DNA from: Spirochaetaceae bacterium
GTDB lineage: Bacteria; Spirochaetota; Spirochaetia; SZUA-6; Bin103
Length of the DNA: 64,000 bases
NCBI GenBank assembly: GCA_028821475.1
Contig: JAPPGB010000105.1
Location: 39,009-103,008 of the forward strand
Direction of reading: 5' to 3'
Made by a program: the position numbers and the translations under genes. Every line of letters starts with the position of its first letter. Within the stretch, counting starts at the first letter, position 1. This document shows positions 1 to 8,801 of the stretch, piece by piece. The notes beneath the pieces are model-generated. The model worked only from the letters and a program-made list of their open reading frames with translations, was not told the DNA's origin and did no database searches.

Positions 1-1014
1 GCGGCCGCCGGACGTGCGATTGCCGAAGAGTGCCGGCGCGCCGGCGCGGACACGCTCCTGATCGGCGTGATCTCCGGCGGCGGATCGGCGCTGCTGACCG
101 CGCCCGCCAGCGGATTGACCTTGGCCGACAAGCAGGAAACCACCCGGCTGCTGCTGGCGGCCGGCGCCACCATTGGCGAAGTCAATTGCGTGCGCAAGCA
201 CCTGTCGGCCCTCAAGGGGGGCCGCATGGCCGAGTTGATCCACCCGGCGACCTCCGTCAACCTGATCCTGTCGGACGTGGTCGGCGATCGGCTCGACACC
301 ATCGCCTCCGGCATCACCGCTCCCGACCCCACCACCTATGCGGACGCGGCCGCGATCCTGCGCCGCTGCGACCTGTGGCCGGCCGTACCTGCCGCCGTGC
401 GGGCGCGTATCGATGCCGGCCGCACGGGCGCGATCTCCGAAACACCGAAGCCCGGGCACCGCGCGTTCGCGGCAACCCACAACCTGCTCCTCGGCTCCGG
501 TCATGCAGCCGTGGCCGCGGCGGCGGCCGCTGCGCGCGCCGCCGGCTACGACACCCTCGTCCTGTCCACCCAGCTCACCGGCGAGGCGCGCGAGATCGCC
601 GCCGTGTTCTATGCCCTGGCCCGCGACCTGCGTAGCGGGCGCCTCGCATTGCGCCTCCCCGCCTGCATCGTAGCCGGCGGCGAGACCACGGTCACGGTCA
701 CCGGCACCGGCAGAGGCGGGCGCTGCCAGGAGATGGCACTGGCGTTCCTGGTCCAGATGGCGGAGGACAGCGACCCGCCACGAGCCGCCACCTTCCTGGC
801 CGCCGGTACCGACGGCAACGACGGCCCCAACGACGCAGCCGGCGCGTTCGCCGACGCGGCCGCGGTCTCGGCCGCCGCCGCTCACGACCTGCGTGCGGCG
901 CTCGCCGACAACGACTCGCACGGCTTCGGCGCCGAGGCCGGTACGCTGTTCACGCCCGGCCCCACCAACACCAACGTCGCCGACCTCTACCTGCTGACCG
1001 TCGACCGTCCCTGA
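1..1014 (+). CDS. Glycerate 2-kinase, GckA/MOFRL family (5' end outside window)
   Basis: Phosphorylates glycerate to 2-phosphoglycerate with ATP, linking glyoxylate or sugar-acid breakdown to glycolysis in the cytoplasm. The frame is open from base 1, so the N-terminus lies upstream; a GTG at 67 is internal and not a start. Visible are the glycine-rich SGGGSALL motif (about 24 residues in), the [11 protein letters not shown] stretch, [20 protein letters not shown] with [11 protein letters not shown], and the C-terminal MOFRL signature [16 protein letters not shown] followed by [13 protein letters not shown]. These are the conserved blocks of the family in the right order. About 337 residues are present of a usual 420-450. 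The sugar-acid dehydratases and the KDG-type kinase elsewhere in the window make a sugar-acid role plausible. Confidence 0.9.
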   Translation, partial: AAAGRAIAEECRRAGADTLLIGVISGGGSALLTAPASGLTLADKQETTRLLLAAGATIGEVNCVRKHLSALKGGRMAELIHPATSVNLILSDVVGDRLDTIASGITAPDPTTYADAAAILRRCDLWPAVPAAVRARIDAGRTGAISETPKPGHRAFAATHNLLLGSGHAAVAAAAAAARAAGYDTLVLSTQLTGEAREIAAVFYALARDLRSGRLALRLPACIVAGGETTVTVTGTGRGGRCQEMALAFLVQMAEDSDPPRAATFLAAGTDGNDGPNDAAGAFADAAAVSAAAAHDLRAALADNDSHGFGAEAGTLFTPGPTNTNVADLYLLTVDRP

Positions 1015-1121
1015 GCACCGCGCCGCCGCCGGCACCCACTCTCGGCTCCACCCGCACCGCGCCTGCCGTGGCCACGCCGCTCCGCTACATTGTCGGTGGA
1101 GGCCAATGGAGCCACACACCG

Positions 1122-2691
1122 ATGCATGACCGCGACAACCACGACAACCACGACAACCACGACCACAACCGGCACCTCGCCCGCAGTTCCGACGGCAAGT
1201 GGCAGTTCCTCGCGCCGCCGCAGTCCGACGGCGGACCGCGCGAGCAGCCGCCGCTGATCCGCCCGCCGAGCCGCGGCCAGTTTCGTTTCTCGATCTGGTA
1301 CATCGTGCTCGGCGTCATGGTCCTGTTGCTGGTCAACTCGCTGGTCGGCAGCCGGCAGATGACCACCACCGTCGACTACAGCACCTTCAAGAGCCTGATC
1401 AGCGACGGACAGATCAAGCGCGTCCGCATTACCGACAACCACTACGTCGGACTCGGCGCCACCGAGGCCGAACTGACCCGCCTGCGTGAGTCGGGCTCGG
1501 CGGCGGCTCCGGTGGGCGAATGGCGCACGGTACGGGTCGAGGACCCCGGATTCGTGGCGCTGCTCGACGACAACGGCGTCCAGTACTTCGCCGACGCGCA
1601 GGGCGGACGGACGCTGCTCGGGCTGATCCTGCAGTGGGTGGTGCCGCTCGGGCTGATGTTCCTGGTATGGCGCTTCATGTTCAAACGGCTCGGCTCGATG
1701 GGCTCCAACGTGATGGCGTTCGGCAAGTCGCGCGCACAGGTGGTGGCCGAGGGAGAGACCGGCGTGCGCTTCGCCGACGTGGCGGGCGCGGACGAGGCCA
1801 AGGCGGAGCTGGAAGAGGTGGTTGACTTCCTCGGCAGCCCGGAGCGCTATGTCGAAATCGGCGGCAAGATTCCCAAGGGAGTGCTGCTGGTGGGAGCGCC
1901 CGGCACCGGCAAGACGCTGCTCGCACGGGCGGTGGCCGGCGAGGCGGGCGTTACCTTCTTCCGCCTCAACGGCGCCGACTTCGTGGAGATGTTCGTCGGC
2001 GTCGGTGCGGCACGGGTCCGAGACCTGTTCAAGCAGGCGCGCGAGAAGTCGCCGTGCATCATCTTCATCGACGAACTCGACGCCATCGGCAAGAGCCGCG
2101 GCGTCGCCCTGGCGGGAGGCAACGACGAGCGCGAGCAGACCCTCAACCAACTGTTGGTGGAGATGGACGGCTTCGACGCCCGCTCCGGGGTGATCATACT
2201 CGGCGCCACCAACCGTCCAGAGGTGCTGGACGCGGCGCTGTTGCGACCGGGCCGCTTCGACCGCCAGGTGCTGGTCGACAAGCCGGACCTGACCGGCCGC
2301 GAGGCGATCCTGAAGATCCACAGCGCCGGCGTGAAGCTGGAACCGGAGGTGGACCTGCGGGAAGTGGCGCGCGCCACGCCCGGCTTCGCCGGCGCCGACC
2401 TGGCCAACATCGTCAACGAAGCGGCGTTGCTGGCGGTGCGTGCGCGGCGCAAGCTCGCTACTCGGCCACAACGGCCACGCCGTCAACCGCGAGTACTCGG
2501 AGGCGACCCAGCAGTACATCGACGAGGAAACGGCGCGCATCATCCGCGACCGCTACCGGCGCGTCGTGGACCTGTTGCGCAAGCAGCGCGCTGCCCTGAA
2601 GGCGGTCGCCGACCGCCTGCTGGAAACCGAGGTGCTGGAATCAGGCGACTTCGCCCAACTGGCCGGATCGCCCACCGTAGCGGCCGGATGA
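1122..2691 (+). pseudogene. ftsH: ftsH-like AAA+ metalloprotease with the M41 protease domain deleted and frame shifted
   Basis: FtsH is a membrane-anchored, ATP-driven zinc protease. The ATG at 1122 follows GGAG at 1108. Present are a His/Asp/Asn-rich N-terminus, TM1 (about residues 57-78), an external domain, TM2 (about 165-186), Walker A GAPGTGKT (about 259), Walker [12 protein letters not shown] (about 312) and the second region of homology ending in RPGRFDRQ. Just after [12 protein letters not shown] (about 2455) homology jumps, in another frame, to the extreme C-terminal FtsH region ([14 protein letters not shown] onwards, 2458-2691). Roughly 165 residues, including the HEXXH zinc site, are absent. 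Without the shift the first frame would run to 2912 with an unrelated Arg/Pro-rich tail. Either a real decayed paralog or an assembly error; an intact ftsH would be expected elsewhere. Confidence 0.85.
1133..1163 (+). repeat. 9-bp microsatellite GACAACCAC coding for Asp-Asn-His repeats
   Basis: Three direct copies of GACAACCAC followed by a degenerate one sit just inside the ftsH-like gene and give the N-terminus a (D-N-H)n tract rich in possible metal ligands. Most FtsH proteins start almost directly with the first membrane segment, so this is an added cytoplasmic tail prone to slippage. Confidence 0.7.
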
Positions 2692-2701
2692 CGCAAGCTG
2701 G

Positions 2702-2733
2702 CGCGGTGACCGACCCGCACATCGGTCACCGCG
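2702..2733. terminator. Strong stem-loop between convergent genes
   Basis: GCGGTGACCGA (2703-2713) is perfectly complementary to TCGGTCACCGC (2722-2732) around an 8-nt loop, and C2702/G2733 extends the stem to 12 bp. It lies just after the ftsH-like stop (2691) and before the 3' end of the minus-strand gene (2762), where a bidirectional terminator would be expected. There is no T-tract on either side. Confidence 0.6.
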
Positions 2734-2761
2734 TCGCTGCCACGGCACGCGGGCGACCAGC

Positions 2762-3466
2762 TCAGCCGAGAAGCGCAAACAGCGTCGTCAACGAAGTAAT
2801 GACCACGAACCCGATACCGATCATCCAGGTAAGCGTCTTGAACCGGCTGTCGGTGTGCGCTCTCGACTCTTCGAACCGCCGGTCCACCGTCTCGAAGCGC
2901 GCATTCATCTGACCGATCACGTCCTCAAAGCGCGCATTCATCTGGGCGATCACGTCGTCGGAGCGCTTGTCCGCCGCCTCGAAACGCGTATTCATCTGGG
3001 CGATCATGTCGTCGGAGCGCTTGTCCGCCGCCTCGAAACGCGCATTCATCTGGGCGATCATGTCGTCGGAGCGCTTGTCCGCCGCCTCGAAACGCGCATT
3101 CATCTGGGCGATCATGTCGTCGAAGCGCTTGTCCGCCGCCTCGAAACGCGTATTCATCTGGGCGATCATGTCGTCGGAGCGCTTGTCCGCCGCCTCGAAA
3201 CGCGCATTCATCTGGGCGATCATGTCGTCGAAGCGCTTGTCCGCCGCTGTGAAGCGGTCCGCCATGAATCCGAACCGCTCATCCATCAACACCCGTTGCG
3301 CTCTGAGCTCCTCCTCGATTCTGATCGACCTTTCAACAAGCTGGCTGCCGGCGTTGCCACGCTCCAGGTGCGGAACCATCTCGCCCACCACCTCGCGCAG
3401 CCACGGCTTTACGTATTCTCCGATGCGACCGACATCGTCGTCCCTCAGCGTCATAGGATCTCCCAT
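2762..3466 (-). CDS. Tandem-repeat coiled-coil protein with C-terminal membrane anchor
   Basis: No enzyme domain is recognised. The 234-residue product has an acidic N-terminal region ([22 protein letters not shown]), a middle built from six near-identical 18-residue units (core [18 protein letters not shown], about residues 71-178) that should form a long coiled coil, and one C-terminal hydrophobic segment (about 208-232) ending at the C-terminus, as in tail-anchored proteins. ATG 3466 is chosen because AGGAGG (3473-3478) lies 5 nt upstream; a GTG at 3472 would sit next to that site. A scaffold, tether or cell-envelope role is possible but not shown. It is convergent with the ftsH remnant. 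Repeat number could vary between strains. Confidence 0.75.
   Translation of the reverse strand: MGDPMTLRDDDVGRIGEYVKPWLREVVGEMVPHLERGNAGSQLVERSIRIEEELRAQRVLMDERFGFMADRFTAADKRFDDMIAQMNARFEAADKRSDDMIAQMNTRFEAADKRFDDMIAQMNARFEAADKRSDDMIAQMNARFEAADKRSDDMIAQMNTRFEAADKRSDDVIAQMNARFEDVIGQMNARFETVDRRFEESRAHTDSRFKTLTWMIGIGFVVITSLTTLFALLG
2931..3254 (-). repeat. Six tandem 54-bp coding repeats
   Basis: Units begin at 2931, 2985, 3039, 3093, 3147 and 3201, each 54 bp (18 codons), differing at only a few positions such as cgcgcatt/cgcgtatt and cggagc/cgaagc. A shortened unit precedes them at about 2900. The near identity at DNA level points to recent amplification or gene conversion. Confidence 0.95.
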
Positions 3467-3513
3467 TTCCACCTCCTACCATACCCAATAACGGGCCCGA
3501 TGGCGCTGCCGCT

Positions 3514-4869
3514 TCAACCGTTGCGGAAGCGATTTTCCATCGCGCGGCGCAGGACCACGGCCGGGTCGGTCTCGTCAACGGTCACGTCGGCCCAGCGCAA
3601 CACCTCGCCCGAACGACGCGGTCGCCGCAGGGTGACGCCGTGCGCCAAGCCGAGCGGCAGCGCGCCCAGCTCCACGGAGCGGGCCGCCGGGAGCTGCTTG
3701 CCCCAGACGGTGTAGCCTCCCTCGCCGTCCAGCTCCTCGCCGGCGGCCAGGTCGCACTTCGCCACGGCGGCCACGTCGGAGCGGAAGCCGGTGGCCGCGC
3801 CGGTCGGTTCGCCACGCAGCGCCACCGATGCGATCGACACGCCCAGCTCCAGGCCGATCAGGTGGTCGGGCCGGTACAGCGCCAGGTAGGAGCCGGTGGC
3901 GTCGGCCTGGAAGCCGTACTCGCGGATGCACTGGGCGACGTACGCCTGGCCCGCCGCCACCACCACGTACGTGCCCATGCGCAGGTCGTGCGGCACCGCG
4001 CTGCCGTCACGGTTGAGGCTTGACACCACCTCGGTCACGGCGTCCCCACCCGGCTCCACCGCCAGCACGCCGCCAACCGCCCGCGGGCGCAGCCGGTCGG
4101 CGAGCTGGTCGCGCGCCACCGGCGGAAAGCTCAATCCGTCCGGCTGCGGCACCAGGCCGGTGGCGTTGCACACCGCGGTCATCTCGATCGCCGACTTGCT
4201 GCCGTCGATGAAGCTGTTGAACATCTGCGGAGCCATGCGGCCACGTGTGGCCACAGCTTGGTCGATGCCGAAGTTATTCCATACCGTGTCGGGAGTTGAT
4301 TGATGGAACGAGGGCAGGTAGCGAGTCCCCTTGCCGGCCGCGGTGACGCGGAAGCCGGCGGTGCGCGCCCAGTCCACCTGCTCACAGATCAGCGCCGGCT
4401 GATCGCCGTACGCCAGGCTGTACACCACGCCCGCGGCCGCCGCGCGCTCGGCAAGCAGCGGTCCGGCCACCACGTCGGCCTCCACCGTCACCATCACCAC
4501 GCTCAGCCCGCCGTCGATCGCCGCCACCGCGTGCCGCAGCCCGACGCGCGGATCGCCGGTCGCCTCCACCAGCACGTCGATGCCGTCGGCGGCGATCACA
4601 TCTTCGCCGTCCTCGCCGAGGTGGGTGCGCCCGCTGTCGCGCGCCGCCGCCGGCGATGGCGCCGCGAACTGCTCCGCCTCCCAGCCGGCCGCCGCCAGCA
4701 GGCCGCGCACCTTGGGCACGTCGCGATCGGCGATCGCCACCACGTGCATTCCCGGCGTGCGCCGCGCCTGGGCCAGAAACATCGACCCGAACTTGCCGGC
4801 GCCGATCATCCCCACCCGCACCGGCCGCCCCTCGGACGCACGCCGCTCCAGTCCCGCCGCCAGATTCAC
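3514..4869 (-). CDS. NAD(P)-dependent oxidoreductase, predicted homoserine dehydrogenase-like with SAF domain (COG4091 type)
   Basis: The 451-residue protein opens with a Rossmann motif (VGMIGAGKFGSMF, about residues 19-31) and follows the homoserine-dehydrogenase-like layout: IADRD at the end of the second strand, DVLVEATGDP, a long substrate domain, and a C-terminal SAF-like domain (AVAKCDLAAGEELDGEGGYTVWG). Family members are poorly characterised and the substrate cannot be read from sequence. The start is GTG 4869, preceded by GAGGAGTGGGGC. It is divergent from the enolase-superfamily gene at 4972, so the two may share control and substrate. A second, diverged paralog lies at 31291-32685, also at a divergent junction. 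Confidence 0.8.
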   Translation of the reverse strand: MNLAAGLERRASEGRPVRVGMIGAGKFGSMFLAQARRTPGMHVVAIADRDVPKVRGLLAAAGWEAEQFAAPSPAAARDSGRTHLGEDGEDVIAADGIDVLVEATGDPRVGLRHAVAAIDGGLSVVMVTVEADVVAGPLLAERAAAAGVVYSLAYGDQPALICEQVDWARTAGFRVTAAGKGTRYLPSFHQSTPDTVWNNFGIDQAVATRGRMAPQMFNSFIDGSKSAIEMTAVCNATGLVPQPDGLSFPPVARDQLADRLRPRAVGGVLAVEPGGDAVTEVVSSLNRDGSAVPHDLRMGTYVVVAAGQAYVAQCIREYGFQADATGSYLALYRPDHLIGLELGVSIASVALRGEPTGAATGFRSDVAAVAKCDLAAGEELDGEGGYTVWGKQLPAARSVELGALPLGLAHGVTLRRPRRSGEVLRWADVTVDETDPAVVLRRAMENRFRNG

Positions 4870-4971
4870 GCCCCACTCCTCACGGCGGCTACTCTATCAT
4901 GGATGCCGTTGCACCGGCCGGTTGACAACCGCCATGGCACTCCCCAAGGTGGCGCCCGGAGCACCACAGGC

Positions 4972-6132
4972 ATGAACGATCCCAAGATCACCAAGATAGA
5001 GATCCACGAGTACCGCTACGAACTGCCCGACATGGGGCATGACGAGGATGGCTTCAACATGGTGTACGAGCCGGGCGGACGGCTGGTCGGCGGCGGCCAG
5101 ATTGTGCGCCTGGTCACGGACACCGGTCCGGTCGGCGAGTGCCTGGCGGGGCGTGCCTCCGAGCTGTCGACCATTCCGCAGTTCTGGCACTACCTGAAGG
5201 GAAAGAGCGTCCTGCACCGTGAAAAGATCTACGACGACATCAAGCGCGCCCTGCGGCAGAGCGCCCGCATCGGCGTGGCGCCGATCGACAATGCGCTGTG
5301 GGACATCGCCGGCAAGCTGTTCGACGTACCGATCCATCGCCTGCTCGGCGGCCACAAGGAGTCGGTACCGTGCTACGCCAGCACTTACCACGGCGACCAG
5401 GCCGGCGGCCTCGACAGCCCGCAGGCGTACGCCGACTTCGCGGTGCAGTGCCGGGAGATGGGATACCCGGCGTTCAAGATCCACGGCTGGAGCAAGGCGC
5501 CGGTGGCGCAGGAGGTGGCCAACGTGCTCGCAGTGCGCGAGGCGGTCGGCGAGGAAATGGACCTGATGCTCGACCCCGCCTGTGAGCTGCGCACATTCGG
5601 CGACGCCGTCAAGGTGGGGCGCGCCTGCGACGAAGCCGGGTTCTTCTGGTACGAGGATCCGTTCCGCGACGGCGGCATCTCCCAGTTCGCGCACCGCAAG
5701 CTGCGCCAGTTGATCAGGACCCCGCTGCTGCAGACCGAGCACGTGCGCTCGCTGGAGCCGCACATCGACTTCGTAGTGGCCGACGCCACCGACTACGTGC
5801 GCGGCGACGTGGGTTACGACGGCATTACCGGGGTAATGAAGCTGGCCCACGCCGCCGAAGCGCTCGGCATCGACATCGAGTTTCACGGCCCGAGCCCGGC
5901 GGCGCGGCAGTGCATGGCCGCGATCCGCAACACCAACTACTACGAGATGGGCCTGCTCGGTCCCAACGCACCGCCGTCGCACGCCACCGAACTGTACCTG
6001 GACCATCGCGATGAATTGGAAGCAATCGACAAACGCGGCCACGTGCCGGTGGGCCAGGCGCCCGGGCTCGGGGCGCAGATCAACTGGGACTGGGTTGCCG
6101 CCCACCGCACCGGCATCCGGACCTACGACTGA
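4972..6132 (+). CDS. Enolase-superfamily enzyme (mandelate racemase/muconate lactonizing type), probable sugar-acid dehydratase
   Basis: At 386 residues it has the superfamily's usual length. The N-terminal capping domain is followed by a TIM barrel with a basic catalytic motif FKIHGW (about residue 168), metal-ligand strands LMLDPA (about 201), WYEDPF (about 229) and QTEHVRS (about 256), and IEFHGPSP near the end supplying a catalytic His. Members abstract an alpha proton from carboxylates; most act on aldonic or uronic acids. ATG 4972 is chosen since homology starts there; the frame is open upstream to 4300 only by chance, antisense to the neighbouring gene. A dioxygenase follows at 16 nt spacing and probably shares the transcript. 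Confidence 0.85.
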   Translation: MNDPKITKIEIHEYRYELPDMGHDEDGFNMVYEPGGRLVGGGQIVRLVTDTGPVGECLAGRASELSTIPQFWHYLKGKSVLHREKIYDDIKRALRQSARIGVAPIDNALWDIAGKLFDVPIHRLLGGHKESVPCYASTYHGDQAGGLDSPQAYADFAVQCREMGYPAFKIHGWSKAPVAQEVANVLAVREAVGEEMDLMLDPACELRTFGDAVKVGRACDEAGFFWYEDPFRDGGISQFAHRKLRQLIRTPLLQTEHVRSLEPHIDFVVADATDYVRGDVGYDGITGVMKLAHAAEALGIDIEFHGPSPAARQCMAAIRNTNYYEMGLLGPNAPPSHATELYLDHRDELEAIDKRGHVPVGQAPGLGAQINWDWVAAHRTGIRTYD

Positions 6133-6148
6133 CCAGGAGAGACGACAG

Positions 6149-6964
6149 ATGACGAACGGCAACTCGGTGGTCGGCGACGCGCAGCGCGAGCGGTTTCGCG
6201 AGGAAGGGTTGTGCATCCTGGAGGGCGTGATCGATCCCGAGACGGTGACCATGCTGCGCGAGGAGTGCTCCTACTTTCTCGGCTACATCGACGCGGTGAT
6301 GGACGAGCAGGGCATCTCGTCCATCGGCATCACCCACCGCGGCAGCCGCTACTTCATCGCCAACCGCTACCGCACCAGCCGGCGCATGCGCGGCTTCATC
6401 TTCGGCGAGCTGATGGCGGAGGTGACGCGGCGCCTGCTCGGCGACGAGGTGTACCTGTTCAACGAGCAGTGGGTGGTCAAGGGGCCGGAGCAGGGCATGA
6501 AGTTCGCCTGGCACCAGGACTCCGGCTACGTCCGGACGCGCGACCCGAACGCCACCCACCCGCCCTACCTGACCTGCTGGTGTGCGCTCGACGACGTCGA
6601 CGAGGCCAACGGCACCGCGTACGTACTGCCGCATTCGCGCGGCGGCACGCGCGACACCATCTACCCGCACAGCCGCGAGGAGGGCAGCAACGACTTGGTG
6701 GGGTACGCCGGCGACGACCCGGGCGAGCCGGTGATCGCACCGGCAGGGAGCATCGCGGCGTTCAGCAGCTACAACCTGCACCGCAGCGGCCCCAACACCA
6801 GCGACGGCATGCGCCGTGTCTACCTGCCGCAATACAGTAGCAGTCCGATCCGCGGCCGTGCCGGCGAACTGTGGGGCATGGCGGTGCCGTTCCTTGCCGG
6901 CGGACAGGTTGTCTACCGGGCCGACCGAGACACGCATGAGCGGTACGGGCCACACCGGGCGTAA
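6149..6964 (+). CDS. Phytanoyl-CoA dioxygenase (PhyH) family Fe(II)/2-oxoglutarate oxygenase
   Basis: A 271-residue protein of the PhyH family, which hydroxylates small substrates using Fe(II), O2 and 2-oxoglutarate. The iron-binding HxD appears in WHQDSGY (about residues 118-124), the distal His in YNLHRSGPN (about 211), and the 2-oxoglutarate-binding Arg is probably in GMRRVYL shortly after. CWCALDDVDEANGTAYVLPHS is typical of the family's core strand. ATG 6149 has AGGAGA (6134-6139) upstream. It sits directly behind the enolase-superfamily gene, suggesting a shared catabolic substrate. The substrate is unknown; bacterial members seldom act on phytanoyl-CoA. Confidence 0.85.
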   Translation: MTNGNSVVGDAQRERFREEGLCILEGVIDPETVTMLREECSYFLGYIDAVMDEQGISSIGITHRGSRYFIANRYRTSRRMRGFIFGELMAEVTRRLLGDEVYLFNEQWVVKGPEQGMKFAWHQDSGYVRTRDPNATHPPYLTCWCALDDVDEANGTAYVLPHSRGGTRDTIYPHSREEGSNDLVGYAGDDPGEPVIAPAGSIAAFSSYNLHRSGPNTSDGMRRVYLPQYSSSPIRGRAGELWGMAVPFLAGGQVVYRADRDTHERYGPHRA

Positions 6965-6985
6965 CGCGGCTCCCGCAAAAAACAG

Positions 6986-6991
6986 TACAAT
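6986..6991 (+). promoter_or_regulatory. -10-like TACAAT box 6 nt before a start codon
   Basis: TACAAT matches the sigma-70 -10 consensus at five of six positions and ends 6 nt before ATG 6998. Transcription would start at or next to the start codon. No clear -35 and no Shine-Dalgarno are seen. Confidence 0.4.
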
Positions 6992-6997
6992 AGAAAC

Positions 6998-7675
6998 ATG
7001 AATCGGCGTGCAATAGTGACTGGGGCGATCGCGGTTGGAGCCGTGGTGGTGGTGGCCGTGGGCTGGTATCTGGCGTCGCCGCTGTTCATCAATCGGATGG
7101 TCAGCGAGGCGTTCCCGATCGAGATACCGACCACGGCGGAGATGCGGGAGATGTCGGCGGACGAGATGGACGCCATGGAGCAGACGATCATGGACGCCAT
7201 ACCCTCCGCGGACGAGATGGACGCGATGCCGGAACGGGCACGCGAGCGCATCCGCAAGGACGTGGAGCGGTTCGCGGCGGCGATGCCGGACAAGCACACC
7301 ATCGAGCCGATGCCGGGGGCGCCCGTGCTGCTGGCGGCCGGCGAGTTCCGTGACGCCGACCGGTTCCACAAGGGCAGCGGCCTCGCCAAGCTGTACGACA
7401 TTCCGGCGATCGGCCGCGTGTTGCGTTTCGAGGAGTTCCGCGCCACCAACGGCCCCGACCTGCACGTCCTGCTGGCGGCCGCGCCGCTGCCCACCAATCG
7501 CCACGACCTGGGCGAGTACATCGACCTGGGGTCTCTGAAGGGCAACGTCGGCGACCAGAACTACAACATACCGGAGGACGTGGACGTGGCGCGCTACGGC
7601 AGCGTGGTGATCTACTGCAAGCCGTTCCACGTCGTGTTCGCGACCGCCACCCTGAACCGCAACGGCGGCGGCTGA
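6998..7675 (+). CDS. Membrane-anchored DM13-domain protein
   Basis: The 225-residue product has a cytoplasmic MNRR start, one N-terminal membrane segment (about residues 5-27), a Met/Glu/Asp-rich linker with repeated EMDAM motifs, and a C-terminal DM13 domain (about 108-220) with GEFRDADRFHKGSGLAKLY, LRFEEFRATNGPDLHVLL and a Cys in YCKPFHVVFATA. DM13 domains are proposed to act in extracytoplasmic electron transfer around a conserved Cys; here the domain would face the periplasm. There is no obvious operon partner: the gene is convergent with the DMT exporter. The methionine-rich linker (about residues 45-80) is unusual. Confidence 0.8.
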   Translation: MNRRAIVTGAIAVGAVVVVAVGWYLASPLFINRMVSEAFPIEIPTTAEMREMSADEMDAMEQTIMDAIPSADEMDAMPERARERIRKDVERFAAAMPDKHTIEPMPGAPVLLAAGEFRDADRFHKGSGLAKLYDIPAIGRVLRFEEFRATNGPDLHVLLAAAPLPTNRHDLGEYIDLGSLKGNVGDQNYNIPEDVDVARYGSVVIYCKPFHVVFATATLNRNGGG

Positions 7676-7692
7676 GCGCGAGCCCCGCGCTC
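7674..7692. terminator. Stem-loop overlapping a stop codon between convergent genes
   Basis: GAGCGCG (7674-7680) pairs perfectly with CGCGCTC (7686-7692) around AGCCC, starting inside the TGA of the DM13 gene. A second GC-rich hairpin (GCCCG...CGGGC, about 7697-7712) follows before the DMT exporter's 3' end. Together they could terminate both convergent transcripts. Confidence 0.5.
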
Positions 7693-7717
7693 GCCTGCCC
7701 GCCTCTCGGGCGGCTTC

Positions 7718-8653
7718 CTACGCCAGGAGCACCAGGATCACGCCGGCCACCGCCAGCATGGTTGCGGCCAGGGTCATGGCACCGGGCGGTTCGCGCAGCA
7801 GCAGGGCACTCAGGGGGGCGGCGTACAGCGGCGCCGTGGCGCCGACGATGGCCGTGAAGGTGGCGCCCGCCAGCTTGATCGACTCCACGTAGAGCATTCC
7901 CACCACCACCCAGCCCAGCAGGCCGCCCAGGACCAGCAGCCACAGCGTGCGGCGGTCGCTGAGCACCCGCTCGGCGGCATCCAGCGCCCCGGGACGCCGC
8001 AGCGCCACGCTGAGCGACAGCAGTGCCGCGATCGGCACGCGCACGGCATTCACGGCCAGGGTGGTCATGCCCTCGGCGGCCTTGGCGGTCAGAATCACCT
8101 CCAGGCCCCAAACCGCCGCCGTGATCGTGGCCAGCAGCAGCCCGATCCTGCGCTTGCGCCGCGCAACATCCGGTACGGGGGCTTGCGTTCCGTCCGCCGC
8201 GGTCCTCGGCGCTGCCCGCGGCCGGCGCTCCGGGAGCGACAGCAGCGCCCCCGCCGCGACCACCAGCAGGGCGCCGAACATCGCCAGCAGCGGCGGCGCG
8301 TCTCCCAACAGGAGAAACCCGAACAGCATCGTGAATATCGGGAAGCTGCAGACCACCGGCACGGTACGCGCGACGCCCACCAAGCGCAGCGCCACCACGC
8401 TGCACGTGTCGCCGACCAGCCCGCCTACCACGATGGCCGCCACGATCAGCAGAACGCGCTCGGGGGTGAAGGTCGACGCCCCCGGTGCTCCCGCGGCCAG
8501 GAACCAGACCACGATCACCGCCGCTCCCAGCAGCGCACGCAGCCCGTTGAGCACGAACGGGTCCAGCCGCTGCGAAAGATGGCGCAACACGACGCTGGTG
8601 GCGCTCCAGCACACGGCGTGCGCGAAGGCGATGAAGACGCCCACGGCGATCAT
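7718..8653 (-). CDS. EamA/DMT-family transporter
   Basis: A drug/metabolite-superfamily permease of 311 residues with about ten hydrophobic segments in two five-helix halves (MIAVGVFIAFAHAVCWSATS at the start; LLLATITAAVWGLEVIL opening the second half). A charged, Arg/Pro-rich linker of about 25 residues between the halves is longer than usual. Such proteins export or import small metabolites by exchange; the substrate is not predictable. ATG 8653 is chosen because hydrophobic homology begins there, while the open frame up to 8938 overlaps the divergent gene. The upstream region holds the GTCACGGAGTGACCG element. Confidence 0.85.
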   Translation of the reverse strand: MIAVGVFIAFAHAVCWSATSVVLRHLSQRLDPFVLNGLRALLGAAVIVVWFLAAGAPGASTFTPERVLLIVAAIVVGGLVGDTCSVVALRLVGVARTVPVVCSFPIFTMLFGFLLLGDAPPLLAMFGALLVVAAGALLSLPERRPRAAPRTAADGTQAPVPDVARRKRRIGLLLATITAAVWGLEVILTAKAAEGMTTLAVNAVRVPIAALLSLSVALRRPGALDAAERVLSDRRTLWLLVLGGLLGWVVVGMLYVESIKLAGATFTAIVGATAPLYAAPLSALLLREPPGAMTLAATMLAVAGVILVLLA

Positions 8654-8746
8654 CGCCGCTGCACCCGTGCGCGTCGATTGGAGCCCTTGGTCCGCAGAAG
8701 CCTGCCGGCAAGCGATGCTTGGGTATCGGTTTTCATCGTCTTCCCT

Positions 8747-8761
8747 GTCACGGAGTGACCG
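8747..8761. repeat. Dispersed intergenic element GTCACGGAGTGACCG, copy 1
   Basis: The core GTCAC-GGA-GTGAC is an inverted repeat with a 3-nt centre. A second copy on the opposite strand lies at 32828-32842, and similarity extends about 10 nt on each side (an upstream CGTCT, a downstream ACNGACT). Copy 1 lies between the divergent DMT transporter and the 2TM gene, as an operator or small repeat family would. Confidence 0.55.
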
Positions 8762-8801
8762 AACCGACTCGTCACATGTTAGTATGATGATCACAGGAAC
8801 C

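Noticed and set aside
2931..3254. Regular 54-bp repeats as a CRISPR array
   Set aside because: Units are contiguous with no unique spacers, are in phase with an ORF (18 codons) and no cas genes are near.
4300..4971. Upstream extension of the enolase-superfamily frame
   Set aside because: Antisense to the COG4091 gene; enolase-superfamily homology begins at the ATG 4972.
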